A stretch of DNA of 38,330 nucleotides from assembly GCA_964403935.1 (NCBI GenBank), contig CAYOIB010000015.1, forward strand, positions 1-38,330, given 5' to 3'. Positions 1 to 7,375 of the stretch are shown piece after piece. Position numbers and translations under genes: made by a program. This stretch comes from SLLG01 sp964403935. Its GTDB lineage: Bacteria; Verrucomicrobiota; Verrucomicrobiia; Opitutales; Oceanipulchritudinaceae. Position 1 is the first letter of the stretch. The number at the start of each line of letters is the position of its first letter. The notes beneath the pieces are model-generated. The model did not search any database. It was not told where the DNA came from and saw only the letters and a list, made by a program, of their open reading frames with translations.

Positions 1-55
<55 letters not shown>

Positions 56-120
56 TATTAACTTCCAGAGTCGTGTCCTAGTTCGGACTGACTACTAGTT
101 CGCGTGTTCTACATCTCTGT

Positions 121-136
121 AGGTTCACGTGAATGA
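121..136. promoter_or_regulatory. parS-like palindrome (candidate ParB binding site)
   Basis: AGGTTCACGTGAATGA matches the bacterial parS consensus TGTTTCACGTGAAACA at 12 of 16 positions and includes the perfect 10 bp palindrome TTCACGTGAA (124-133). A parB gene lies 2 kb away. The outer bases deviate from consensus, and the site sits inside a transcribed rRNA leader. The assignment is therefore tentative. Confidence 0.3.
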
Positions 137-159
137 CCACGGTTTGTGACGCCGTGGTC
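135..159. other. Stem-loop in the 16S leader
   Basis: GACCACGG (135-142) pairs perfectly with CCGTGGTC (152-159) around a 9-base loop. It lies about 80 bases upstream of 16S and would be transcribed in the rRNA precursor. A T-rich run follows on the plus strand only, so it would look like a terminator only for plus-strand transcription. No plus-strand gene lies upstream in the window. A processing or leader hairpin is the simpler reading. Confidence 0.5.
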
Positions 160-223
160 GATTTTTAATTCTATATTTTCAAAGGATTGACCGGTTCATA
201 GAACCACCCAATCGCACTGAGTA

Positions 224-236
224 ACTTTCAAAGAAC
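224..236 (-). promoter_or_regulatory. boxA-like rRNA antitermination element
   Basis: The minus strand reads GTTCTTTGAAAGT, close to the boxA consensus TGCTCTTTAACA that is bound by NusB/NusE. It lies about 170 bases upstream of the mature 16S start, a usual place for boxA in rrn leaders. Confidence 0.55.
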
Positions 237-268
237 GCCGCGTTGTTTCCAATGCGAGAAAGACTTCC

Positions 269-297
269 ATCAAGGAGAATCGCTTTCTTTCCGTCAA
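269..297 (-). promoter_or_regulatory. Candidate sigma70-type rrn promoter
   Basis: On the minus strand TTGACG (292-297) is followed after 17 bases by CTTGAT (269-274). The -35 matches consensus at 5 of 6 positions and the spacing is ideal, but the -10 matches at only 3 of 6. A/T-rich DNA just upstream (about 300-345) could act as an UP element. It lies upstream of the boxA. Confidence 0.35.
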
Positions 298-370
298 GCC
301 CTTTTTGAAGAATTTCTAAACTTTTTTGATTTGAGCCAAAAAAGATCAGACCGGACTGAGACGAGTTGGA

Positions 371-414
371 GAAGAACGATCCCCGCTATCAGAGGAAGAT
401 TGCGGACGAAAGAG
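371..414. repeat. rrn leader module, copy A
   Basis: This segment of about 44 bp shares GAACG, GCTATCAG, GGACGAAAGAG and the order between them with copy B at 516-560, roughly 80 percent identical by eye. In copy A the central inverted repeat (CCCCGCTATCAGAGG) is degraded. Confidence 0.6.
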
Positions 415-515
415 GCTAAGGAGCCCCGGCGCAAGGAGAATTTTCAAAAATTTTGAGTATTTTCAAAAACCTCAACGAGGCCTGATTTCGTGGACCGCTA
501 TCCCTGACAATTTGA

Positions 516-560
516 AAAGAACGCTTCCCTGCTATCAGGGAAAGATTTCGGACGAAAGAG
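516..560. repeat. rrn leader module, copy B, with a perfect hairpin
   Basis: Second copy of the module at 371-414, about 147 bp away. It contains TTCCCTGCTATCAGGGAA (525-542), a perfect 7 bp stem with a 4-base loop. On the minus strand both copies end in a GTTCTT motif resembling the start of the boxA element. This suggests duplicated leader or promoter-proximal control elements. Confidence 0.6.
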
Positions 561-597
561 TGTGGAAGGGGTCTCAGCAAGCCCTTTTGCGGGAAAG

Positions 598-2145
598 TTA
601 TTCACATTCGAGCGCATCCCCGAGAATTCCTAGCAAATCATCAATGGGCTCAGTCCCTACGGAGAGCCTTACGAGGTCATGAGGGATGCCTGCGGCGAGG
701 AGGCGCTGGCGGCCCTCAGAGGTTGTAACCAAGTCGTAATGTGCAAGATACAGAAACGGACAAGCCATCGAGAAGGCCGTTCCAAAGCTTGGCGACTTGG
801 GCATCCGGAGATTGTCATAGAAAGGGGTGAGCCTCCCCTTAAGCTTAAGGGAAATAACACATCCGATCCCTCCCTGGAGGTGCGCGATCTCATCAAAGCG
901 CTCGGAATGCCCTGTTTGACGTGCCCACCATACCTGAGAAACCGCAGGATGGGCGCGAAGAAACTCCACAACTTGCTCGGCGGATCGGTTAACACGGCGG
1001 ACGAGGCTTCCGTAGGCTCCAATCTGGGCGGCGAGACGGTCGAGATCCCTTGAGTAAGGGCGTTCGACCCAGCGAGGCAGCCGATCGCGCAGCGCCTCAT
1101 AGAATGAGGAGGCGCGATTGAGGGCGGCGGCACCGATCATGACGTCGCCCGCGCTGCAGGCATACTTTGTCAGGCTGTTTATATGAAGATCGGCCAGAGG
1201 AAGGACATTCACATTGTGGGGACTCGCGAGGGTGGGATCCAGGATCAGGGCACAGCCGTACCGATCAGCCAAGGCACGCAACCGGGTGACATCGGTGCTA
1301 TGCAGAAGCGGATTGGTCGGAATTTCGGTGACGATCCCCGCGATGCTTGCGCCCTCCGCCTCCAGGATCGCCTCCAAGGAGGCGAAATCGTTCACTTCAT
1401 CAAGGATAACGGGATCGCATCCTTGCGGCGAAAGCCTTTCCAGGATTCTCAGGGTGTCCACATAGAGCCAGCCCAGCTGGATCCACCTGTGACGCCCCCG
1501 CCTGCCCTGGACCTCCTGCAGCGCCCGGAAGCCTGCGTAGAAGGCATTCATTCCCCCGCGAGCGAGGATGATATCGCTTTTGCATGAGGTTCGGTAACAC
1601 TCATGCAAGGCGTTTCTCACAATCGAATCCGAGTCACCCAGGATCCTATTCTCGACAAACGCCTCCGGCACCTGGTTAAGACGAACCAACACATCCTCGG
1701 CCTCACGAGATGAGATCCCGATACCAGTGTGCTGAAGAAAGGCTTGGGCCGAAGCTTGATCATCGCCCTTCGGCAGGCGCAACCAATGAAGATCACCCCA
1801 CTCGACCGACTGCCCAGTCGCCACATAATCCCGAAGATCGTCGACAGCTTTCGGCGAGGCCACGGGGAAGTACTCACTGGACGCACCGCCGAGCGCCTCC
1901 GCCACGGCCACCTTCAGACGAGCGACGAAGGGATGGGTGATGAATCTGGGGTACCCGCTGACCAAGGCTTCGCACACTCGGGGATCCCGTTCCTCATAAC
2001 CCGTGATATCGCGCATCGTCGGCAAACTGGCACAAACGCTGTGCGGGCTTCCGTTGATCGTATGGCCGAGCGGATAGTGGGTGAACATAGTGGAAAATCT
2101 GGTGTCCAGGGCGGCCGCCTGAGGGATCACGACTTCTGGAAGCAT
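598..2145 (-). CDS. PLP-dependent Cys/Met metabolism enzyme, STR2-like cystathionine gamma-synthase family
   Basis: 515 residues. The trans-sulfuration PLP fold is recognised from LILDPTLASPH (cofactor-contacting Asp) and, further on, NSLTKYACSAGDVMIG, where the Lys of SLTKY should form the Schiff base. The N-terminal part (YPLGHTINGSPHSVCASLP, then RDITGYEERD and SGYPRFITHP) resembles fungal STR2-type cystathionine gamma-synthases more than short bacterial MetB. Family members join O-acylhomoserine and cysteine or cleave related thioethers; the exact reaction is not shown here. The ATG at 2145 lies 40 bp after parB, probably as the last gene of that operon. An in-frame Met at residue 20 is an alternative start. 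No metabolic partner gene is adjacent. Confidence 0.85.
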   Translation of the reverse strand: MLPEVVIPQAAALDTRFSTMFTHYPLGHTINGSPHSVCASLPTMRDITGYEERDPRVCEALVSGYPRFITHPFVARLKVAVAEALGGASSEYFPVASPKAVDDLRDYVATGQSVEWGDLHWLRLPKGDDQASAQAFLQHTGIGISSREAEDVLVRLNQVPEAFVENRILGDSDSIVRNALHECYRTSCKSDIILARGGMNAFYAGFRALQEVQGRRGRHRWIQLGWLYVDTLRILERLSPQGCDPVILDEVNDFASLEAILEAEGASIAGIVTEIPTNPLLHSTDVTRLRALADRYGCALILDPTLASPHNVNVLPLADLHINSLTKYACSAGDVMIGAAALNRASSFYEALRDRLPRWVERPYSRDLDRLAAQIGAYGSLVRRVNRSAEQVVEFLRAHPAVSQVWWARQTGHSERFDEIAHLQGGIGCVISLKLKGRLTPFYDNLRMPKSPSFGTAFSMACPFLYLAHYDLVTTSEGRQRLLAAGIPHDLVRLSVGTEPIDDLLGILGDALECE

Positions 2146-2185
2146 ACACCAGAGGCGAAACCCACCGGCCGACGATCATGAGGCT

Positions 2186-3271
2186 TCAGGATGCGGAGAT
2201 GCCCATCTTCTCCAGGATTCGCTGGAGGTCGTCATTACCGAAGTACTCAATGACGAGGCGCCCTTTCTTGGGCGCGTGCTTCAGACTCACGGGCGTATTC
2301 AAAAAGGAAGCGACGCGCTTCTGGAAATCATCGATGGCAGCGGCTTCAGCCGGGGAAGCTGCAGACCTGCCCTCGCGACCTCGTTGAGGGGCGTGACGCC
2401 CCGCTCTGAGTGCCTGAAGAAGACGCTCGGTCTCGCGGACACTGGCACCCCGTTCGATAACCTGGCGCGCCAGCAAACTCCTTTGAGCGGGATCGTCCAC
2501 TCCGAGAAGGACCTTGGCGTGGCCCACTGAAAGGATACCCCGATTGAGGTAGCCCTGAATTTCGCGATCGAGCTGGAGCAGGCGGAGGGAGTTGGCAACA
2601 GCCGCGCGGCTTTTCCCCACACGTTCAGCAACCGCCTCCTGTGTAAGCCCAAAATCCTTCAACAGGCTGGCATACCCGAGGGCTTCTTCCAGCGGGTTGA
2701 GATCCGCTCGCTGCAGGTTTTCGATAAGTGAAAGGACTGCGGAGGAAACTTCACTTGCCTCGACGATATGAGCGGGAACGCGGGTGAGGCCCAGCGCCTG
2801 GCAAGCCCGCCAGCGCCGCTCCCCCGCAATCAATTGGTAACCTGCCCCGACCTTTCGCACGACCACAGGCTGGAGCAGGCCTTCCGAACGTATGCTTTCG
2901 GCCAGCTCCCGAAGTTTCTCCTCATCAAATTCGCGGCGCGGCTGGTGAGGATTCGGGGAGATCTGATCAAGCGGAAGTTCGTGCAGTCCCTGTTTCGGAT
3001 CCTGGGCGGCAGGCGTCTCCACCCTTGCAGCCTCTGTTGGAGGCAAAGCGGGAGCCTCGATAACCGGTGCCGGTATGGCGGGTGCCACCCGTTTCTCCCG
3101 TGCTTTGAGTGGAGAGGCCGCTGCTCCCTTCCGGGGCGATGGCTTCTTCGCTGTTTTGCCCTTCGGACTCTTTGTCTTTGACGGAGTCGGTGAAGCGGGC
3201 TTGTTGGAGGACACGCCGGCGGCAATCAGGCTGCCGAGCCCTCGTCCGAGTCTGGATTTCTGCGCAGCCAT
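2186..3271 (-). CDS. parB: Chromosome partitioning protein ParB
   Basis: 361 residues. ParB/Spo0J proteins bind parS, load as CTP-dependent DNA clamps and work with ParA to segregate origins. The extreme N-terminus RLGRGLGSLI is the ParA-contacting motif. A Lys/Ala/Pro-rich linker (about 20-95), longer than usual, leads to the ParB/Srx domain with the CTP-binding motifs GERRWRA (150-156) and ENLQR (184-188). A helix-turn-helix follows at about 209-233, and the C-terminal dimerisation region ends in EYFGNDDLQRILEKMG. parA, normally adjacent, is absent. The gene begins 5 bp after the LysM protein stop and is probably cotranscribed with it. A parS-like palindrome lies in the rRNA leader at 121-136. 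Confidence 0.96.
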   Translation of the reverse strand: MAAQKSRLGRGLGSLIAAGVSSNKPASPTPSKTKSPKGKTAKKPSPRKGAAASPLKAREKRVAPAIPAPVIEAPALPPTEAARVETPAAQDPKQGLHELPLDQISPNPHQPRREFDEEKLRELAESIRSEGLLQPVVVRKVGAGYQLIAGERRWRACQALGLTRVPAHIVEASEVSSAVLSLIENLQRADLNPLEEALGYASLLKDFGLTQEAVAERVGKSRAAVANSLRLLQLDREIQGYLNRGILSVGHAKVLLGVDDPAQRSLLARQVIERGASVRETERLLQALRAGRHAPQRGREGRSAASPAEAAAIDDFQKRVASFLNTPVSLKHAPKKGRLVIEYFGNDDLQRILEKMGISAS

Positions 3272-3276
3272 GGTCG

Positions 3277-3885
3277 TCAGTTGGATTGCTGAGGAATAAA
3301 GAGCTCCTGTCCCTCACGGATCGTATCCCCGGGCAGGCGGTTCGCGTTTCGAATCCAATCGATGCGGGAGTTGTGCTGCTGCGCGATGCGCGACAGGGTG
3401 TCGCCCCGCCGCACACGATAGCTGGTGCCCGATCTCGGATAGTTGTCACTAAAAGTCACCACCTGCTCCATACGCGGGCGTCCTTCAACCGACCGAGCCA
3501 AGGCGTTGATGGCCCGTTGCGTCTGATCGGCAAGAGCTTCGATCTCCGAAGAAACAAGATTCGTGATCTCGGTGCGATTGCGGGCCGTCGTATCAGCAAA
3601 CCGTTTTTGTACCTCGCTCAAGCTTGAATTGAGCTGCTGCAAGGTAACATACTGATGGGTGTTTTGAGCCGAGGTTTCCTCAAGCTTCTGCCGAAGGTTT
3701 CGATTTTCCCGCACCAGCGCTTCCATCTCAACACGCATGGCACCGAGCTCGCGCTGGAGCATGCGCACGTCCTGCTCAAGATCGGCCACCTGCACATTCA
3801 GCGAACGTGGTGCCTGTTGGGCCAGCCCGGGAAGGGCCGCAACCAAAGCGAGCCCGCAAACGAGAAGGGATCTGATCGGGAACAT
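3277..3885 (-). CDS. Secreted coiled-coil protein with C-terminal LysM domain
   Basis: 202 residues. A signal peptide (about 1-22, hydrophobic core LLVCGLALVAALPG) precedes a long heptad-rich helical region (about 30-130, many Leu/Glu/Arg repeats). The C-terminus is a LysM motif (about 155-198) with YRVRRGDTLSRIAQQHN and GDTIREGQELFIP. LysM binds N-acetylglucosamine-containing glycans, so the protein probably sits in the periplasm bound to peptidoglycan as a coiled-coil oligomer. No catalytic domain is visible. It is placed between fmt (85 bp gap) and parB (5 bp gap), so its expression may follow growth and division. Its precise role is unknown. Confidence 0.85.
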   Translation of the reverse strand: MFPIRSLLVCGLALVAALPGLAQQAPRSLNVQVADLEQDVRMLQRELGAMRVEMEALVRENRNLRQKLEETSAQNTHQYVTLQQLNSSLSEVQKRFADTTARNRTEITNLVSSEIEALADQTQRAINALARSVEGRPRMEQVVTFSDNYPRSGTSYRVRRGDTLSRIAQQHNSRIDWIRNANRLPGDTIREGQELFIPQQSN

Positions 3886-3970
3886 GCCGGAACTGTGGAA
3901 GGCCTGTCGCCACGGGTCAACGGCGGATACAATAGACGCGCAAGGTTTGCTGAACCGGCGGATATGACCT

Positions 3971-4972
3971 TCAGCTCGGCTGACGAAACGGCTGATCGGA
4001 GACGAGCGATGCCATGGGCCGCGAGATCAGGACCTCGTTTGCCTGCATCGGGTAGCCCCGAAGAAAGTCGCTCGCCCCCAACATCCTTCCTCCGGGACGT
4101 TGGAGGGAGAGGAGCCGGAGCCCGCCGGAGCCGCAGGTAACAATGGGCACGCCGTCTTCACAAAAGGAGAGGCTTCCCGGCGAAGTATCACGAGCAAGCG
4201 TGTCCGTGGCCTCAGCGGCACCCAGCCGGAGTTCCACTCCCTGATGAAGAAGGGTGGACCCGGGCCATGGCTGAAAGGCGCGTACGCGACGGGCCAGCTC
4301 GGGAGCGGGTCGTGCAAAGTCGAGCCAAGCATCTTCCTTCGTGATACGGCGACAGTAGGTCACCCTGCTCTCATCCTGAGGTATATAGTTAATTACACCC
4401 GATTGCAGCTTAGGGAGAACGCGCCGCCACAAGGGAATGCAGGCATCGGCCACCCGTTGGCGCAACGACGCATGATCATCTGAGGCAAGGATGGGCAGTG
4501 CTTCGACGTCTGCGACCGGACCGGCATCCATCCGGGGGATGATTTTCATCAGGCTCACCCCCGTGTGCGAATGACCTTCAGCAAGGGCGGTCACAATGGG
4601 AGAGGCCCCGCGTAACCCGGGCAGGAGGGAGGCGTGAAAATTCACGGCTCCCAGGGGCGGGCGGTTCAGAAGCGATCGGCGCAACAACTGGCCAAATGCC
4701 ATCACGACAAGAACGTCTGCTCCGAGATCAGCGATCCAGGCCTCATCCTCCGGACCACATCGTTCCGGTTGGCGCAAAGGAATCCCCTCTTCAAGCGCCC
4801 AGGATTTGATTGGATTGGGGGTGTGTTTCATTCCCCGCCCCGCCCGCCGATCCGGCTGGGTGAAGACGCCCACCCATGAGACCGCCTCCCGCAAATGCTC
4901 ATGAGCATCCCGCAGGAACGGAAGCGCGATCGCATCCGAACCCATGAAGATCGCTTTGAGCGGTTTCCCCAT
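3971..4972 (-). CDS. fmt: Methionyl-tRNA formyltransferase
   Basis: 333 residues from the ATG at 4972. The enzyme transfers formyl from 10-formyltetrahydrofolate to initiator Met-tRNA. The N-terminal Rossmann-like formyltransferase domain starts KAIFMGSDAIALPFL. The catalytic triad is visible as Asn111 and His113 in NFHASLLPGLRG and Asp149 in RMDAGPV. The C-terminal tRNA-binding domain includes RRVRAFQPWPGS. A TTG codon directly precedes the ATG, but the TGATG overlap with the upstream stop favours ATG. The gene is translationally coupled to the DUF4380-type gene. The usual partner def (peptide deformylase) is not in the window. Confidence 0.96.
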   Translation of the reverse strand: MGKPLKAIFMGSDAIALPFLRDAHEHLREAVSWVGVFTQPDRRAGRGMKHTPNPIKSWALEEGIPLRQPERCGPEDEAWIADLGADVLVVMAFGQLLRRSLLNRPPLGAVNFHASLLPGLRGASPIVTALAEGHSHTGVSLMKIIPRMDAGPVADVEALPILASDDHASLRQRVADACIPLWRRVLPKLQSGVINYIPQDESRVTYCRRITKEDAWLDFARPAPELARRVRAFQPWPGSTLLHQGVELRLGAAEATDTLARDTSPGSLSFCEDGVPIVTCGSGGLRLLSLQRPGGRMLGASDFLRGYPMQANEVLISRPMASLVSDQPFRQPS

Positions 4973-5892
4973 CAATCCCGGCAGCCTTCACGCCACTTCG
5001 CGACAAGCGGAACGAGGGTCTGGTCAAAGACATCATCCGAATCGAAACGGGGAAGATCCGAAAACACGCCCCACCACTCGACATGCTCGGCGGTCTCGCC
5101 CGGCTGCACTGCTTTCAGCGGAGCCAGCGTCTCGAGCTCGATCATCCAGTCGCAGTGGAACGCTTCAAAGGCGCTTCCGGCATCAGGGTAGCGCGCCCCG
5201 GGAATGACCTCCGCGGCAACGACAAAGGTTCCGGCAGGCTGCCAATAGGCTGACCACCCTGGATAATCGCTGATACCGACCTTCTGCGCCTTGCGCGATT
5301 GGCTGACATCGATGCCAATGAAATTGGTGTGCCACTGCCACGCAGGTTGGGAAAAATCTGTGTAGGTCCAAGGAATGATATGGTACTTGGGAAGCAAATT
5401 GCCCTCGTGGGATTCCTTTGGAAGCAACGGGATGGCAGCGTAACCCCCATGCTTCATAACACTCAGGGCCCAAACCGAAAACTCCACAGGCCATGCGCCT
5501 TCATTGGTGATCCTGTGGCTGACCTTGAACGTGCGCGGATCTTTGACCTCGATCTGAATCGCCTTGCGCATCCCGGTCGTGGGCTCCACATCCTGCTCCA
5601 GAAGAACCGAGTCCCCCGACCGGGTCACTTTAACCGGAGCATTGTCGGGCACATAGGTTCGCTCGACCGCTTCAGGTGAATGCCAGAGGCGATGACCGCC
5701 GCGAATGCACCACCCAGCCTCGCCCTTGCCTCCAAGCTGCTCCGGGAGCTCGGCAAAAAGATTGGTGCCTCCCTTGGTCCCGCAATGAATTACCCTCGGG
5801 CCCACTTCAACGGGAACAATGAGTTCCGCTTCTCCCGCGTCGATGCGCAGGCTCTTCCACCCCTTGTATTGAATCGACTCGATCATTTTCAT
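4972..5892 (-). CDS. Galactose-mutarotase-like protein (DUF4380 type), function unknown
   Basis: 306 residues with no signal peptide. The sequence is rich in beta strands and aromatic residues (VEVGPRVIHCG, GGHRLWHSPE, EWWGVFSDLPRFD) and resembles DUF4380 proteins with the galactose mutarotase/aldose epimerase fold. GGHRLWHSPE resembles the conserved strand-loop that in epimerases contributes a sugar-binding His. I infer a cytoplasmic carbohydrate-binding or sugar-epimerising protein. The family match is from memory and no substrate can be named. The gene overlaps der by ATGA (5892-5889) and fmt by TGATG, so three genes of unrelated function are translationally coupled. Confidence 0.7.
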   Translation of the reverse strand: MKMIESIQYKGWKSLRIDAGEAELIVPVEVGPRVIHCGTKGGTNLFAELPEQLGGKGEAGWCIRGGHRLWHSPEAVERTYVPDNAPVKVTRSGDSVLLEQDVEPTTGMRKAIQIEVKDPRTFKVSHRITNEGAWPVEFSVWALSVMKHGGYAAIPLLPKESHEGNLLPKYHIIPWTYTDFSQPAWQWHTNFIGIDVSQSRKAQKVGISDYPGWSAYWQPAGTFVVAAEVIPGARYPDAGSAFEAFHCDWMIELETLAPLKAVQPGETAEHVEWWGVFSDLPRFDSDDVFDQTLVPLVAKWREGCRD

Positions 5893-7286
5893 TTCCTGCC
5901 ATAACGGACAGCCTTGCCTCGCAGCTCAAAACGCAGAGGACACCCGCCCAATTGAAATTCCTTTATCAAACTGGTTTGCAGGTAGCGCTTGTAACCCTCA
6001 TCCAGCTTCGTCGCGCGGTTGCAGAACAGGCGGAACTGGAATGGAAAGTTCCCTGTCTGGAGGGCGTAGTAGATTCGGAACCTCTTTCCTTTCACCAGAG
6101 CTGGTTGACGGCGCTCCAGGAGCTTTTCAAAAACCTTGTTGACGCGCGGTGTCGAGAGGGTCCTGCCCCCCACCTCGTACATCCGGTGGGCGGTCTTGAT
6201 CAGCCTGCTGATAGCAAAGCCGGTCTTGGCCGATGTGAAAATCACCGGGCATTCCGGAAAGAAAAAGAGTTCCTTGCGAACGGCGTCGGCAAAGGACTCA
6301 CGGAAGGCATCGATATCATCAAAGCCTTTTACCGGTGCTTCATTCCACCGCTCCACCGCGAGGTCCCATTTGTTTACGATCACGCCAAAGCACCGCCCGG
6401 CGTCGGCGACCTCTCCCGCGATTGCCTTCTCGTAGCGGGTAATCCCCGCGAGAGAATCGACCACCAGGAACACAATATCGACTTCGGCCATGGCGTCCCG
6501 GGTGCGCAGGCCGGAAAAATACTCGACGGAACTATCGACGCGCCCCCGTTTTCGCAGGCCGGCAGTATCCACCAGTTGTAGCGGCCAGATGGTGCCGTCC
6601 CCGCCCGTGTAATCCAGGTTCAAGGCAACGGAATCCCGCGTAGTCCCGGGAACCTCACTGACAACAAGACGTTCTTTTTGAAGAAGGGCGTTGCACAAAC
6701 TGGACTTTCCGACGTTGGGCCGACCGGTGAAGGCGATCTTCACGCGTTTGGATTCCGCCTTGTCGAGCTGGGGTGGCGGGGGGCCCAGGTACTCCAGGAT
6801 CTTTTCCCGGAGGCTTTCCTCATTGTGCCCGTGCTCAGCCGATACCGCAATCGCGTCTTTGAAACCGAGACGGGCAAAGTCGTCGAGTCGATCTTCCAGC
6901 GCAGCACTGTCAGCCTTGTTCACCACCAGGAGCACAGGCTTGGACGCTGTTCGCAGGCGAGCGGCGATCTCTTCGTCCATGGGCGTAAGACCTTCACGCG
7001 CGTCGACGACAAAACAGATCAAACCCGCAGTCTCAAGGGCGAACCAGACCTGCTCCTCCGCCGCAGAAACGATATCGCGTAACGTCATTTCAGCAACCAG
7101 CCCGATACCCCCTGTATCAAGGAGGGTGTAACGCCCTTCGGCGACCTCGACTGAATTCACGTCGCGGGTCACCCCCGGTTGATCGTGAACAATCGCCACC
7201 CGCCGGCCCGCCAGTCGATTGAAAAGACGGCTCTTGCCTACGTTGGGGCGCCCGAGAAGGGCAACAATGCGTTCGTTCGCGCTCAT
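5889..7286 (-). CDS. der: Ribosome biogenesis GTPase Der (EngA)
   Basis: 465 residues, the usual Der length. Two tandem TrmE/Era-type GTPase domains carry P-loops GRPNVGKS at 12-19 and 188-195, G3 motifs DTGG (57-60) and DTAG (240-243), and G4 motifs NKAD (123-126) and NKWD (305-308). A C-terminal KH-like domain (about 375-460) ends in LRFELRGKAVRYGRK. Der assists late 50S subunit assembly and is essential in most bacteria. It starts 89 bp after the aminotransferase stop and may be expressed from its own promoter or by read-through. Its stop overlaps the next start codon (ATGA). Confidence 0.97.
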   Translation of the reverse strand: MSANERIVALLGRPNVGKSRLFNRLAGRRVAIVHDQPGVTRDVNSVEVAEGRYTLLDTGGIGLVAEMTLRDIVSAAEEQVWFALETAGLICFVVDAREGLTPMDEEIAARLRTASKPVLLVVNKADSAALEDRLDDFARLGFKDAIAVSAEHGHNEESLREKILEYLGPPPPQLDKAESKRVKIAFTGRPNVGKSSLCNALLQKERLVVSEVPGTTRDSVALNLDYTGGDGTIWPLQLVDTAGLRKRGRVDSSVEYFSGLRTRDAMAEVDIVFLVVDSLAGITRYEKAIAGEVADAGRCFGVIVNKWDLAVERWNEAPVKGFDDIDAFRESFADAVRKELFFFPECPVIFTSAKTGFAISRLIKTAHRMYEVGGRTLSTPRVNKVFEKLLERRQPALVKGKRFRIYYALQTGNFPFQFRLFCNRATKLDEGYKRYLQTSLIKEFQLGGCPLRFELRGKAVRYGRK

Positions 7287-7375
7287 TCCTGAATATCTGA
7301 TGGAAACTTGGCCTTATGGGAGGCCTCCGGGTCCTTGGCCACCTTAATCCGGCGCGCGGGCCAAACCCGTACGGA

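Larger units (their letters stand above)
56..597 (-). other. Long rRNA leader and promoter region without protein genes
   Basis: These 542 bases lie between the 16S start and the stop codon of the PLP enzyme gene. No convincing ORF is present. The region holds a parS-like palindrome, an 8 bp stem-loop, a boxA-like element, a candidate promoter, an A/T hairpin (321-327 pairing with 338-344, possibly UP-element DNA) and two copies of a module of about 45 bp. TTTTCAAAAA also occurs twice (441-450 and 460-469). Together these look like a complex rrn control region. Confidence 0.7.
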
